From contig NC_044918.1 in NCBI RefSeq assembly GCF_003576645.1, positions 27,446,155 through 27,510,154 on the forward strand: a DNA stretch of 64,000 nucleotides, read 5' to 3'. Of this stretch, positions 33,185 through 45,300 are shown piece by piece. A program made the position numbers and the translations under genes. How positions within the stretch are numbered: the first letter of the stretch is position 1; each line of letters begins with the position of its first letter. The notes below the pieces were generated by a model. That model searched no databases, was not told the DNA's origin, and was given only the letters and a program-made list of their open reading frames with translations. This stretch comes from Ipomoea triloba. Its lineage: Eukaryota > Streptophyta > Magnoliopsida > Solanales > Convolvulaceae.

Positions 33185-33981
33185 GGCCTTAACGTTCGAC
33201 CATTAGGTATGCAAAAACGCACCAATAGTGCTAGGAACCAACCTGAGTCGTTCATTTATAATGATCTAACAGTTTTAAAGTAAAGAGATATAAATAAAAT
33301 GCAGTTTCATTTTTATAAATAATTTGAATTTAAGTGCTAGTAATAACGCTATCAAGTGCACTGATCAACGCCATAGAGTATATATAGTGATAAATATAGG
33401 TGTAGTGATTCACCTTTTACAATTTATCAATTTATTTTTTCATTTATTCTTTAACTTTTTAAATTTGGTTTTGAAGTTCACTTTACATTTTAGTAGTTAT
33501 AATTTGTCTTAAAGTGTACCGATCAACAATATACAATACACCAAGTAACGGTATAAAGTACACCTAACGATATCATTAATTCCACCGAATATAAAAGTTA
33601 ATTGCACTTATGAGGTACCTTTTAAAATTTGTCGTTTAGTTTTTTTTTTTCGATTTGATTTAGGAGTTCACTTCTTATATTTAGGATTTTCGTATTTATG
33701 ATTTAACTTTGGGTTTAGTTGTCTGGTTTAGTTCTTTTAGATTTATATGTACTCTATAGTTTTACTTAGTTGCCTTTATATTGTTGAAAGTTACACTCTA
33801 TATTGTTCTTGATTATATTTTAAAGTTTTAGTTATTTATAAAAATGTCATGTTAATTTTGATTTTTTCTATAATTGCTTCTAATCCGTTTGATCTTTATA
33901 TAGTTGGCCGACTATGCTTTGTTACTAGTTCTCTATAGAGTGTTCCCCTATACACACACAACAAAAGCTCGGGGGGGAGTG

Positions 33982-34024
<43 letters not shown>

Positions 34025-34317
34025 TGTTAAATATGCCTTTCAACCATGTATGAAATAGTAATTCACTCTTCAAACTTTAAAAAGTTTGAGTTACACACTC
34101 AAAGTCATTAAGATGGTGCAATGAAACCTATTTTACCAGTAACGTGGCAAAGTGTCCTTAAATATTTTAATATTTTTTTTGTTATTGAAAAAATTAATGC
34201 TAATGGGGTCTATTGTTTTGGGTTACTTTGAGGAAATATTTAAGTTTTGGAGTTGTATCGGTATGAGGTTTTTGGTTCATATGTCCACGACATGTGCTGA
34301 GTAGTGACATGAAAAGC
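33185..34317. other. AT-rich non-coding DNA with an (AG)n microsatellite
   Basis: No gene is supported. An (AG)n run occupies about 33974-34020 after a G-run. From 33898 onward this DNA is repeated after the N at 35547. Confidence 0.6.
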
Positions 34318-34533
34318 TTATGCAACCCTTTTTAACCGAGGAAGTCAAGGAAGACTTGTTTGCTATGGGAAAATATAAGCCTTTAAGACCTGATGGAATG
34401 AACTTAGGTTTCTATTAGAACTTGTGGTTAAGTCTTGAAAAATATCTTAGCTAGACTGACGATTAAAACAGATGAACTCTCGGTAGAAAATAATCTAGAT
34501 AGAATAATTTTCGAAACCAAAGTCCAGTGGGGA
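34318..34533 (+). pseudogene. LINE ORF2 fragment fused to a Tekay-like LTR fragment
   Basis: 34330-34423 translates with LINE-1-type RT signatures (MGKYKP, RPDGMN, NLW). It is followed without a gap by about 110 bp (34424-34533) nearly identical to 32814-32920 of the neighbouring solo LTR ('gtggttaagtcttgaaaaat'). The junction is a composite of two unrelated elements. It reappears in the assembly repeat at 35968-36183. Confidence 0.6.
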
Positions 34534-34616
34534 CTAATCAGTAGGCAGATTGGTTGGTGTTGTTTCTGGATTTGGTTCAGTTGGAGGCAGATTGGTTTGT
34601 GTTGTTTCTGCGTTTG

Positions 34617-35631
34617 TGATAAGACTCCGAGATACCCTTATTTCAGGCACATTTTAGGGTGTTTTATCGCGTCTATAGCATCCTTACTTTGTAAATTATG
34701 TGCGTAAATGCTTGAAAATCACTAACTGATGCACAAAAGCTACTTTTAGCTTAAAAGAAGTAAAACAGGAGCCCCGGGAGCAAATAGGACCAAAAGTTGA
34801 GCTTAAGAGCAAACCAGGCAAGAGCGGAGCCCCGGAGGACCAAACTGGAAGGCCACACGCGTGTGAGCAGGCGTGAAAACTTTCCAGAAGCTTCCCACGC
34901 ACGCTCACACGCGTGTGAGAGGCGTGAAGACGGTGATGCGCGAATTTCAGCTAGGGTTGTCATTTCGGAGACTATTTAAACCCCTTTGATGAATTTTCAG
35001 AGGAGGATCCGAGAAATTTAGTTTTCCTTTTCTTAGTTTTTCCTTTGGAGAACTTTCTCCATTTTTTCTTAGCTTTTTAGATTAGATCAATCTCCATTGT
35101 AGCAAGACAACAAGCTTGGATTGAAGATCTTCTTCTCTCTAGGTGATCTCTATTTCATTTCTATAATTTTAGCTATCTTATTCTTGGATTAAATTAGCTT
35201 TTGTTTGCATTTCATACTATGAGTAGCTAGTTTAGTCTAGGGATTTGGATTGTGTGATTGAATATAGTTTGTGTGATGATCTTATCTCTATATCTTGGAT
35301 CTATGAGTTTGTGTTGATGGATTATCTATTCTTGTCTATTGATTGTTATTTTGATGAGATCTTGTTTGGATGTGGCCAATCTAGATGAGAGATTGAGCTC
35401 TTGACTCTTTCATGTCTTTGATTAGAGTTAGGATTTGAAGCTTGACACAATCATAGTTCCTATGGACTTCTTAAGAATAGTAGGATAGTGTGTAGCTTAA
35501 GTGTTTGATAAAATTCCTCTTAGAACTTTGGATGCTTGAAGGCACTNATATAGTTGGCCGACTATGCTTTGTTACTAGTTCTCTATAGAGTGTTCCCCTA
35601 TACACACACAACAAAAGCTCGGGGGGGAGTG

Positions 35632-35674
<43 letters not shown>

Positions 35675-37580
35675 TGTTAAATATGCCTTTCAACCATGTA
35701 TGAAATAGTAATTCACTCTTCAAACTTTAAAAAGTTTGAGTTACACACTCAAAGTCATTAAGATGGTGCAATGAAACCTATTTTACCAGTAACGTGGCAA
35801 AGTGTCCTTAAATATTTTAATATTTTTTTTGTTATTGAAAAAATTAATGCTAATGGGGTCTATTGTTTTGGGTTACTTTGAGGAAATATTTAAGTTTTGG
35901 AGTTGTATCGGTATGAGGTTTTTGGTTCATATGTCCACGACATGTGCTGAGTAGTGACATGAAAAGCTTATGCAACCCTTTTTAACCGAGGAAGTCAAGG
36001 AAGACTTGTTTGCTATGGGAAAATATAAGCCTTTAAGACCTGATGGAATGAACTTAGGTTTCTATTAGAACTTGTGGTTAAGTCTTGAAAAATATCTTAG
36101 CTAGACTGACGATTAAAACAGATGAACTCTCGGTAGAAAATAATCTAGATAGAATAATTTTCGAAACCAAAGTCCAGTGGGGACTAATCAGTAGGCAGAT
36201 TGGTTGGTGTTGTTTCTGGATTTGGTTCAGTTGGAGGCAGATTGGTTTGTGTTGTTTCTGCGTTTGTGATAAGACTCCGAGATACCCTTATTTCAGGCAC
36301 ATTTTAGGGTGTTTTATCGCGTCTATAGCATCCTTACTTTGTAAATTATGTGCGTAAATGCTTGAAAATCACTAACTGATGCACAAAAGCTACTTTTAGC
36401 TTAAAAGAAGTAAAACAGGAGCCCCGGGAGCAAATAGGACCAAAAGTTGAGCTTAAGAGCAAACCAGGCAAGAGCGGAGCCCCGGAGGACCAAACTGGAA
36501 GGCCACACGCGTGTGAGCAGGCGTGAAAACTTTCCAGAAGCTTCCCACGCACGCTCACACGCGTGTGAGAGGCGTGAAGACGGTGATGCGCGAATTTCAG
36601 CTAGGGTTGTCATTTCGGAGACTATTTAAACCCCTTTGATGAATTTTCAGAGGAGGATCCGAGAAATTTAGTTTTCCTTTTCTTAGTTTTTCCTTTGGAG
36701 AACTTTCTCCATTTTTTCTTAGCTTTTTAGATTAGATCAATCTCCATTGTAGCAAGACAACAAGCTTGGATTGAAGATCTTCTTCTCTCTAGGTGATCTC
36801 TATTTCATTTCTATAATTTTAGCTATCTTATTCTTGGATTAAATTAGCTTTTGTTTGCATTTCATACTATGAGTAGCTAGTTTAGTCTAGGGATTTGGAT
36901 TGTGTGATTGAATATAGTTTGTGTGATGATCTTATCTCTATATCTTGGATCTATGAGTTTGTGTTGATGGATTATCTATTCTTGTCTATTGATTGTTATT
37001 TTGATGAGATCTTGTTTGGATGTGGCCAATCTAGATGAGAGATTGAGCTCTTGACTCTTTCATGTCTTTGATTAGAGTTAGGATTTGAAGCTTGACACAA
37101 TCATAGTTCCTATGGACTTCTTAAGAATAGTAGGATAGTGTGTAGCTTAAGTGTTTGATAAAATTCCTCTTAGAACTTTGGATGCTTGAAGGCACTCCTA
37201 AGTCAAAGAAGCCTTAGTACACAAAGGTGGAAAAAGGACTAAGACAACACACTCTTGAATAGACAATATCCTAGCAATCCTAATCCTTGACCTTAGACAC
37301 TCCACTATGCAATATTCATGAACACTATCCAATCCCTACCCCTATTTACATATTCACAAAATCACTTTTACTTTACTACTCTCTTGCACTCAAACCAACC
37401 AATGAACTACTCTCACTCACAAATCACCCTTCACCACACTCGAGTCCTATGCATGATCCAATCAAGTAAACTCCCGAACGTTTGACACACCTCCACGTCC
37501 CTCCTTCGAGACCGACACTCGGGGAGTCACAGACTTTCCGTTTTATCATACAAATATCTTTTGACATTTCACCCTATGCA
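34617..37580 (+). mobile_element. 5' LTR of the Athila-type element, artificially lengthened by an assembly repeat
   Basis: Starts TGATAAGACTCC and ends CCCTATGCA. As printed it is 2964 bp, but 34617-35546 is repeated at 36267-37196 after the N at 35547. The continuous copy 36267-37580 is 1314 bp, against 1315 bp for the 3' LTR. It contains the palindromic motif CACACGCGTGTG and the possible promoter 'ctatttaaacccc'. Confidence 0.85.
35547..37196. other. Single-N junction and 1649-bp identical direct repeat
   Basis: Base 35547 is N. 35548-37196 repeats 33898-35546 at an offset of 1650 with no difference I could find, AG microsatellite included. It is best read as two overlapping contig ends joined without merging. 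Confidence 0.9.
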
Positions 37581-37597
37581 CGCAAGAGTTGTCAAAA

Positions 37598-37615
37598 TGG
37601 CGCCGTTGCCGGGGA
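37598..37615 (+). other. Primer-binding site of the Athila-type element
   Basis: TGGCGCCGTTGCCGGGGA, the standard Athila primer-binding site (tRNA-Asp type, family knowledge), 17 bp after the LTR end at 37580. Confidence 0.85.
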
Positions 37616-37792
37616 GGGCAATAGGTTGTCATATGTTTTTGTTTACTTTGATTGCATGAATGCTAGATTTGAGAAATGTTAATCCATTCCACTTAATTTT
37701 GTTTTATTTTTACTTGTTTTTGCTACTAACCCAATTGACTACTTCTAGTCAATTGTGGAAATTTTCGTTTCGTTGATAATTTTACTAGGTGA

Positions 37793-40381
37793 ATGCACAC
37801 GAGAGCAAAAGGAAATCAAGGTTTACTACCCTACATTCCTGAAATTAATAGAGCAACTAGAAGGAAAAGTACCCAAGGATCACTAATGGCTTCATCAAGC
37901 ACAACAAGAAATCCACAAGGAAGAGGCACAACCGTACCAAATCCACCCCTAGTTCCAATTAATCCACAAGTACCAATTAACCATGAAGAACCAATTATTG
38001 AAGAACCACAAGCTAACAGAGCAAACAACCAAGAGAACATTCGTGAAGAAGAATATTATGGAAATCCTCAAGAACCATAAAGATCAATTGCAGATTACAT
38101 GACTCCGGATTTTAACATGCACAACTCAATCTATGTACCCCCAATGGAGAACGTCAACTTTCACGTGCATCCAACTATTCTCACACTGGTTCAGAACAAT
38201 CAATATTCGGGATTACCATCTGAAGATCCCAACGCACACATCACAAGGTTTATACGAGCATGTTGGATGTACAGACAAGAAGGCGTTAGCGAGGAAATAG
38301 TTCGAATCAAATTATTCCCATTTTCAGTTATAGGAGAGGCAGCACGATGGTTGGAAAGCCAAGACGACAATCATTTCAGAACGTGGCAACAGTTGCATCG
38401 TGAATTCATGAACGAGTTCTTTCCCATTACAAAAACTATGAGGATTAGAAGATTGATACAAGAATTCAAACAAGGAAGACTTGAAAGCTTGGGAGAGGCT
38501 TGGCGAAGATTTAAAGTTCTTAAAAGGCAATGCCCACAAGATTTGATGCACCCATGGGACATGATTAGCTCATTCTATGGAGGGTTGACAGATGAAGGAA
38601 AGATGTTGCTTGACTCATCCTCCAGCGGTGCCTTTGTCTCCCTATCTTTGCAAGAAGCTGAAGAACTAATCGAGAAAATACCTAAGAACACGTCCTGTTG
38701 GTATAATCGAAGAGGAGATCATGGAGGAATTTATGAAGTTGATAATCGAGTGGCGAGCGAGGCCAAAATCGAAGCAATGAATCACGAAATCAAAAAGCTA
38801 CAGGCTATGGTAGAAAAAATGGAAGGAAAACCCAAGCCTTGCATGGCATTGGCACTTTATTGTAATATCTGTGGAGGACCTCATGACACCAATATTTGCA
38901 CTTCTCCGTCTGCATCTGAACAAGTTGAGGCGGTAGATTACCAAAGGAACTCCAACTTCAATGCTTATGGACAAAACCAAAGATCAAACAACAATTGGAA
39001 ACAGGGAGAGGGTTGGAACAATAGCAACAATGATGAATATCAAGCGCAAAGACAATACAACTATGGAAACAAACCTGCATATGGACAGAATGACAAGAAT
39101 AGACTGATGTACAATCAAAACCAAGGAAATGGAAATCAAATGACCCAGTTCAGGCCACAATACAACTCTCAACTTGATTTTACGCAACAAAGGAGGGATG
39201 ACATCCGTGAAGTAGATGAAAGACTCACAAGGACGATCATGGAACTGAAAAATAATCGGGCAAATCTGAAACAAGAGATTACTCAAGAGATTAGACAAGA
39301 AATTTCTAGTCTTCGACAAGAGTCTAAAGCCACACTTAAGACAATTGAGAATCAAATTTCTCAAATGTTTAAGATGATGTCAGATCGACACTACGGACAA
39401 CTCCCGAGTAACACTGAGAACAATCCGAAAGAGAGAGTCAACGCCATTGATGCCAAAGAAGAAACACATGTGAAATGTGATCCAATGGATGCTATCTGTG
39501 GAACATGTCAATGTAAGGTAGATGACCAAAGAATCAAGACTACCTCTTGTAGTCTGAATCTCGAATTGAAGAATGCGAGCAGTTCATGCACCATATCAAT
39601 GAAAGAACACAAGGAGAAAACCACTTCGGAAGAATGCCCAAAAGAAAAGGAGCTACCACGAGACAACATCAAAAGTTCAAAAGAGAAAGAAACGGCTCGA
39701 GAAGGTACAATTAATGCTTTTATTCGAAAATTTTTCAATAGCAAAGAATGCCGTGAATTGTTTGAGAATGACATTTGTGATAATTTTACCTGTTTAAGCC
39801 AAGAATCTTCGGCTTGTTTAACTGAGGGAAACCCCAGAAAGAAGGGTGACCCTGGAGCTTTGTTGATTCCTTGTTCTATACAGAACATGGAACCTAGAAA
39901 CGCTCTTGCTGATCTTGGTGCTTCTATTAATGTCATGTCTTCAAATCTTTTTGAAAAATTGAACTTACCAAGTTTGAAACCGACGAGGCTGACTCTACGT
40001 TTTGCTGACGGAACCACACGGTATCCTGAAGGCTTAGCGGAAGATGTTTTAGTAAGAATAGGAAAATTTCTTGTGGCTGTCGATTTTATTGTTTGTAAGA
40101 TGGGTGATGATGATCCCCATGAATCCTTAATTCTTGGAAGACCATTTCTGGCTACTTGTCGTGCACGAATAGATGTTAGTTCAGGTGAAATTACCCTGAG
40201 ATTCGAGGGACAAGCCACGAATGATGACAAGGAAAAAGGAAAAGAAGGAACTGATGATGATGAAAGGGCAAAGGTCAAATCAAAGGTGAAACCAAAACCG
40301 AAGCGGAGGATTGATAAGCTTACATGGAAGAACACGTGGTTACCAAAATGCTTTCTACCCACTACCGAGAAATATGGTTGA
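37793..40381 (+). pseudogene. Gag-protease polyprotein of the Athila-type element, one in-frame stop
   Basis: ATG at 37793 opens an 862-codon frame, broken only by TAA at 38078-38080 where CAA (Gln) fits. The 760 codons from 38099 are uninterrupted. Gag core motifs: RFIRACWMYR, KLFPFSVIGEAARWLES, EFMNEFFPITKTMRIRR and GRLESLGEAWRRFK. A knuckle of the form C-x2-C-x3-H-x4-C follows (CNICGGPHDTNIC, about 38860-38900), then an Asn/Gln-rich stretch and a coiled-coil-like segment near 39190-39370. The protease has active site ALADLGASINVM (about 39905-39940), the DLGAS form usual in Athila, and ILGRPFLAT (40133). The frame ends with a Lys-rich tail instead of continuing into RT. With one stop in 862 codons it is young or recently functional. 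Confidence 0.8.
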
Positions 40382-42357
40382 ATTTTAACCAAGGTATAAT
40401 GCGTCTAGCTAATGACGTAAACCGTGGCGCTACTTGGGAGGCAACCCAAGGTTTTAATAATATGTTTTTACATTATATTTTTAGGGTTTAGGGTTTAATG
40501 ACGTAATGCTTTCAGTTTTAATGTTTTTGTTCTAATAAATTGCTACAATCAAATGGAACCATGTTTTGATAACTAACTCGTAGGAGTCGGGATTGAAAAT
40601 TGCTTTGGAAAGGCTTAAATTGGACATAGGAATGAAGGGAAAAGCCAAAAATCGGAAGAAAACAATGTAGTAGCCTCCCACGCACGCTCACACGCGTGTA
40701 GCCATGCGTGGGAGCGAGATAGAGAGCTCCCACGCACGGTCACACGAGTGTGACCGGCGTGGAAGCCCCCCCTACGGATTTAAAACCCTTGTTCGGCCAC
40801 TCCACACCATTTTGCCCCAAAACACCATTTTTCTCTTCTCTTATCCACGCAAGGAAGAACCAAACTCAAGGTTTGAACATATCTCTTACTTTTTACCTTC
40901 AAAGAAGATCAAAAACATCAACATCAAGGTAATTTTTCATCTTTTTAACTCTTTTATCTTTGAATATTCATGAGTTTGGAAGAGCTTGAATGTGAAATTT
41001 GTTCTACATTCCCTTGCATGATTTTGAATGTTTTGAATGATTAAATTGGTTTATAATGCTTCATAGAACTATCCTTTGATGTTTACTTTCATTATTGATG
41101 GTTACATTGATAGATTGTTATATATTTTTGAGCTTCAAATATTGATGGAAAGAGGGATGCATACTTGGTTTATCCTCTTATCCCTTTTCTAATTTTAAGC
41201 CCCGTTTCGATCTTTAAAGTGTGGAAATATTTTCTTTATAGCTTTGTGTATGAGTATATTAGAGCTTACCATGATTAATTGGATCGTTTGATGCATACCC
41301 TATATCCCAGAGCAATTTCCAAAGTGTGGAAAGGGATTTTTATTTGTCTATCCTTAGAATCCCTGTTTCGTTCCTTTACCCTGTGCGTATGGAAACATCG
41401 AGGACGATGTTTACTTTAAAGTGTGGAAAGGACGCACTTCGTGCTTTACATACTTACATGCTTAGTATTAGAAGTTGAAGCTCTTGGGAATGATAAGCGG
41501 GTGCATTTGCAATCTTGAAAAGAGAGTTATTATTTGTGTTATCTAGGGAGAATTTTGACTGGATGCCCAAAATTTTTACTCTCGAAATATCTTTGAGGAA
41601 GTTACTTTTCGCACCCATGAGAGTGTTTAGAGCCAAATAAGTTTATATTCTTGCATGCTTGCATGATGTTCACCTCTTATTTACGTAGGACCTTAGTCAA
41701 GGATCTCTCGAAGTGGGAGTGTGCACTCTTTAATTTGAGAAAGATAAAACTAGCGAGGCCCGGAATTGAACTAACCTTGGTAGGGCATGGGGCAAAAGGT
41801 GAGCCTAATGGTGAGCTTAACGAGAAAACAAAACCCTTGAACATTAAATAGAAAAAAGCATGAGGGGTTGACATGAGGAGAAGTCGAAAAGGAAAAAGGC
41901 CAATCACCAAAGAGTTTAAAATTGAGGGAAGCCAATTCGTTGGGTTGTGTCCAAACCATAGTCTTCGGAAAGCAAAAAGCTTTATCTGGAGTCGGTTGTT
42001 CACATAAAAAGATCCCAAGAATTTAGAAAATAGAGCTGAGGTGAGCCGCTTTGCTAGGATTCGAGTACCCATTGCACTGACCTTCGAAAAAGCATGCATC
42101 TCCATGTGAAGTCGGGTGGCTCGATGACGTTATCCTAGGAAGTGAGAAGAAAGAGGGACCGCGATAAGCCAAAAGCGGTGAGTGGTCCATGCCCCTACCC
42201 TCATTTACATTTACGTTGGGCTTTGGCGTATAAGGATGGAAAGTTGATTAGCTAGTGCACATCGTTCCCACTAGTGGAATCGGCTAGAGGCCTATTTAAA
42301 TAGAAGGTGAACCAAAACTTCGGAAATGCATGCTTGCGTATGGTGCGAGGAGTGTCA
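40382..42357 (+). other. Non-coding 3' region of the Athila-type element
   Basis: No ORF is supported. 40670-40765 repeats the LTR-type motif 'cccacgcacgctcacacg' followed by inverted 'cgtgt(g)...gcgtgggag', forming a strong potential stem. The sequence continues after the copia insertion at 46764-47015, where 'ttgcttgaggacaagaaag' and 'aaagtgtggaaaatt' form the probable polypurine tract before the 3' LTR. Confidence 0.6.
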
Positions 42358-45300
42358 TGATTGAGTCTTGTATTATCAGTACTGAACCTTTTGGAATTAC
42401 ATGCAGTAACTATATGTAAATGATAGAAGTATACTAGCTATAGAATTGGCTAACTAATAGAAGACTAATAGGAGTCCTAACACTCCCCCTCAAGCGCAGG
42501 CAGGCGCAGCAACCTGCAGCTTGTCACGAAGAAAAGTAAACCGAGGAGCAGCTAGAGGTTTAGTAAAGACGTCCGCCAATTGATCTTTAGTAGAAATGAA
42601 ATTAACCTGAAGCTCACCAGCAGCCACCTTGTCACGAACAAAGTGATAATCAATCTCAATGTGCTTCGTGCGAGCATGAAACACAGGATTAGCAGCCATA
42701 TATGTGGCGCCAAGATTATCACACCAGAGCTTCGGTGGAGAGTCCGGAGGCATGCCTAGCTCATGAAGCAGAGAAACAATCCAGGTGACTTCAGCACACA
42801 CATCAGCCAGCGCCTTATACTCAGCTTCTGTAGAGGAACGAGCGACAGTCCTCTACTTCTTGCACACCCACGAGATAAGATTAGAGCCCAAGAAGACAGC
42901 AAAACCGCTTGTAGACTTTCTATCATTAGGACAGCCAGCCCAGTCAGAATCCGAATAAGCATGAATGACCGAGTGAGAAGACTTGCACAGCAACAGACCC
43001 AGATTAGCCGTCCCTTTGACATACCGAAGCACTCGCTTAAGTTGCACCCAATGGTCCGTCGTCGGCGCATGCATATGCTGGCATAACAGATTCATCGCAA
43101 AGGACAAATTAGGTCGAGTCACGGTAAGATACTGCAAGGCACCAGCAAGGCTCCGGTAGCGAGTGGGATCCGAATACAACTCAGACGCAACAGACGAGGA
43201 CCGTGACACAGGGATCGGGGTAGCCAAAGGCTTACAGTCCGACATGCCAGCCCGCTTCAGGATGTCAGACATATATCGTCTCTGAGAGAGCAACAGTCCA
43301 CTAGCAGTAGGCACAGTCTCAATACCCAGAAAGAATGACGGACTACCAAGATCGCGAATCTTGAAAGCAACAGATAACTTGGAAATAAGCGCCGACACCA
43401 ATGCTGACTCACTCCCCATTACCAAAATATCGTCTACATAGACCAGCAAGTACACACGCAGCTCCCCCTGTGTATAGATAAACAAAGACACATCCGTCTT
43501 GGAAGCCTGAAAACCCACAGACAAAAGAAACGTGTGCAAACGCATGAACCATGCTGCGGGGCCTGCTTGAGACCATACAAGGATCGCTGCAACAAACAAA
43601 TATGAGTAGGAAATTCCGAATCTGTATAGCCAGGTGGCTGACTCATATAAACAGTCTCAGCTAGCGACCCATTCAAAAAGGCGTTGTGCACATCAAGCTG
43701 CCGCACAACCCAATTGGAAGACAGAGCCAAAGAGAGCAGCAAGCGAACTGTTGTGGGCTTAACCACAGGACTAAAAGTGTCAAAAAAGTCCTGTCCAGCC
43801 ACCTGATTGAAACCCTTAGCGACAAGCCGGGCTTTATGCCGTTCAATCGAACCATCAGCTTTCCGTTTGGTGCGAAACACCCCCTTACAACCGACAATAT
43901 TCATACCTTCACGAACAGGCACAAGCTTCCAAGTTTGATTTTGCAATAAAGCATTAAACTCAACATCCATAGCCTCCCTCCACTCAGGAAACCGAACAGC
44001 CTGAGTATAACACGTTGGCTCGGCAGGGCACAACTCAGCAGACAGAGAGACTAATACAGCCCTCTCGGACCGAGCTCGACTGCGGGTCATAGGAGGGTCC
44101 CGAGGCACAGCAGTACGGGAAGTTGGAGCACGCCGACCCCTAGGAGCCACCATAGTCGGCCTCACACAAACAGGCACTCCTACCGGATCAGGAGCAGAGA
44201 CAGGCAAGCGAGCAACACCCCAGGGCGGTAACGGAGGAGCAACAGCAGGCTGCACATTAGTCTTAGCAGCAAAAGGAAAAACATGCTCATCGAAACGAAC
44301 ATGCCTACAAACAAAGACCTTGTTAGTGTTTAAATCCATACATCGATACCCTCGAAAAGAGCTAGGATAGCCTAGAAAGACACACGGAGCTGACCGAAAA
44401 CTCATTTTATTGCGATTATAAGGACGGAGATGCGGAAAGTATAAGCAACCAAAAACACGAAGAAACGAGTAAGAGGGAGGAGACCGATGAAGCATAAAGT
44501 GCGGACTTTTATTATTTAAGACAGACGTGGGCATGCGATTAATCAGATAGACAGCAGATTCAAACGCATAATCCCAAAATCGAGACGGGACAGACGCATG
44601 AGCAAGAAGGGTAAGACCTGTTTCGACAATGTGACGGTGCTTACGCTCAACGCGACCATTTTGTTCGTGAGTGTAAGCACACGACTGTCTGTGAAAGATG
44701 CCTAGTTTAAAAAACTCAGAGCGCAGCTTCTTATATTCAGCACCGAGATCGGACTGAACAGACTTAATGCGACACCCATAGGAACGTTCAACCAACGCAC
44801 GAAATTGAGCAAAAATAGCATACAAGTCAGATTTTAAACGCATAGGAAAGAACCAAGTAAAGCGCGTAAAATCGTCAACAAAAATTACGAAATAACGGTA
44901 TCCATTAACAGAAGAAACTGGAGCAGGGCCCCAAATATCGGTATAAATCAAATCTAAAACACTCGAACTAGAAGACTGAATACTAGCAAGAGGGAAACGC
45001 GCAGATTTCCCCATCTGACAAGCAGTACAAATAGAATCTAAACGACTAGGAGAGCTAACTAAACAAGATCTCAAGATATGACTCTGAACACGATGATGAG
45101 GATGCCCAAGACGTCCATGCCACACAGAAGACGACGCTCGAGCGGAAAATAAAGCAGACGGGGAAGACACCGGTAAAGAGTAAAGGCTACCCGAACTTCT
45201 ACCCCGGAGGAGCACCGCTTTGGTGCGGATATCCTTCACAACAAAATACGAGGGGTGAAACTCAAAGAAAACATTATTCTCAGAGGCAAACTTTTGAACA

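Noticed and set aside
34435..36629. Paired identical small ORFs in the Athila LTR
   Set aside because: They are LTR sequence printed twice through the assembly repeat, with no homology to proteins.
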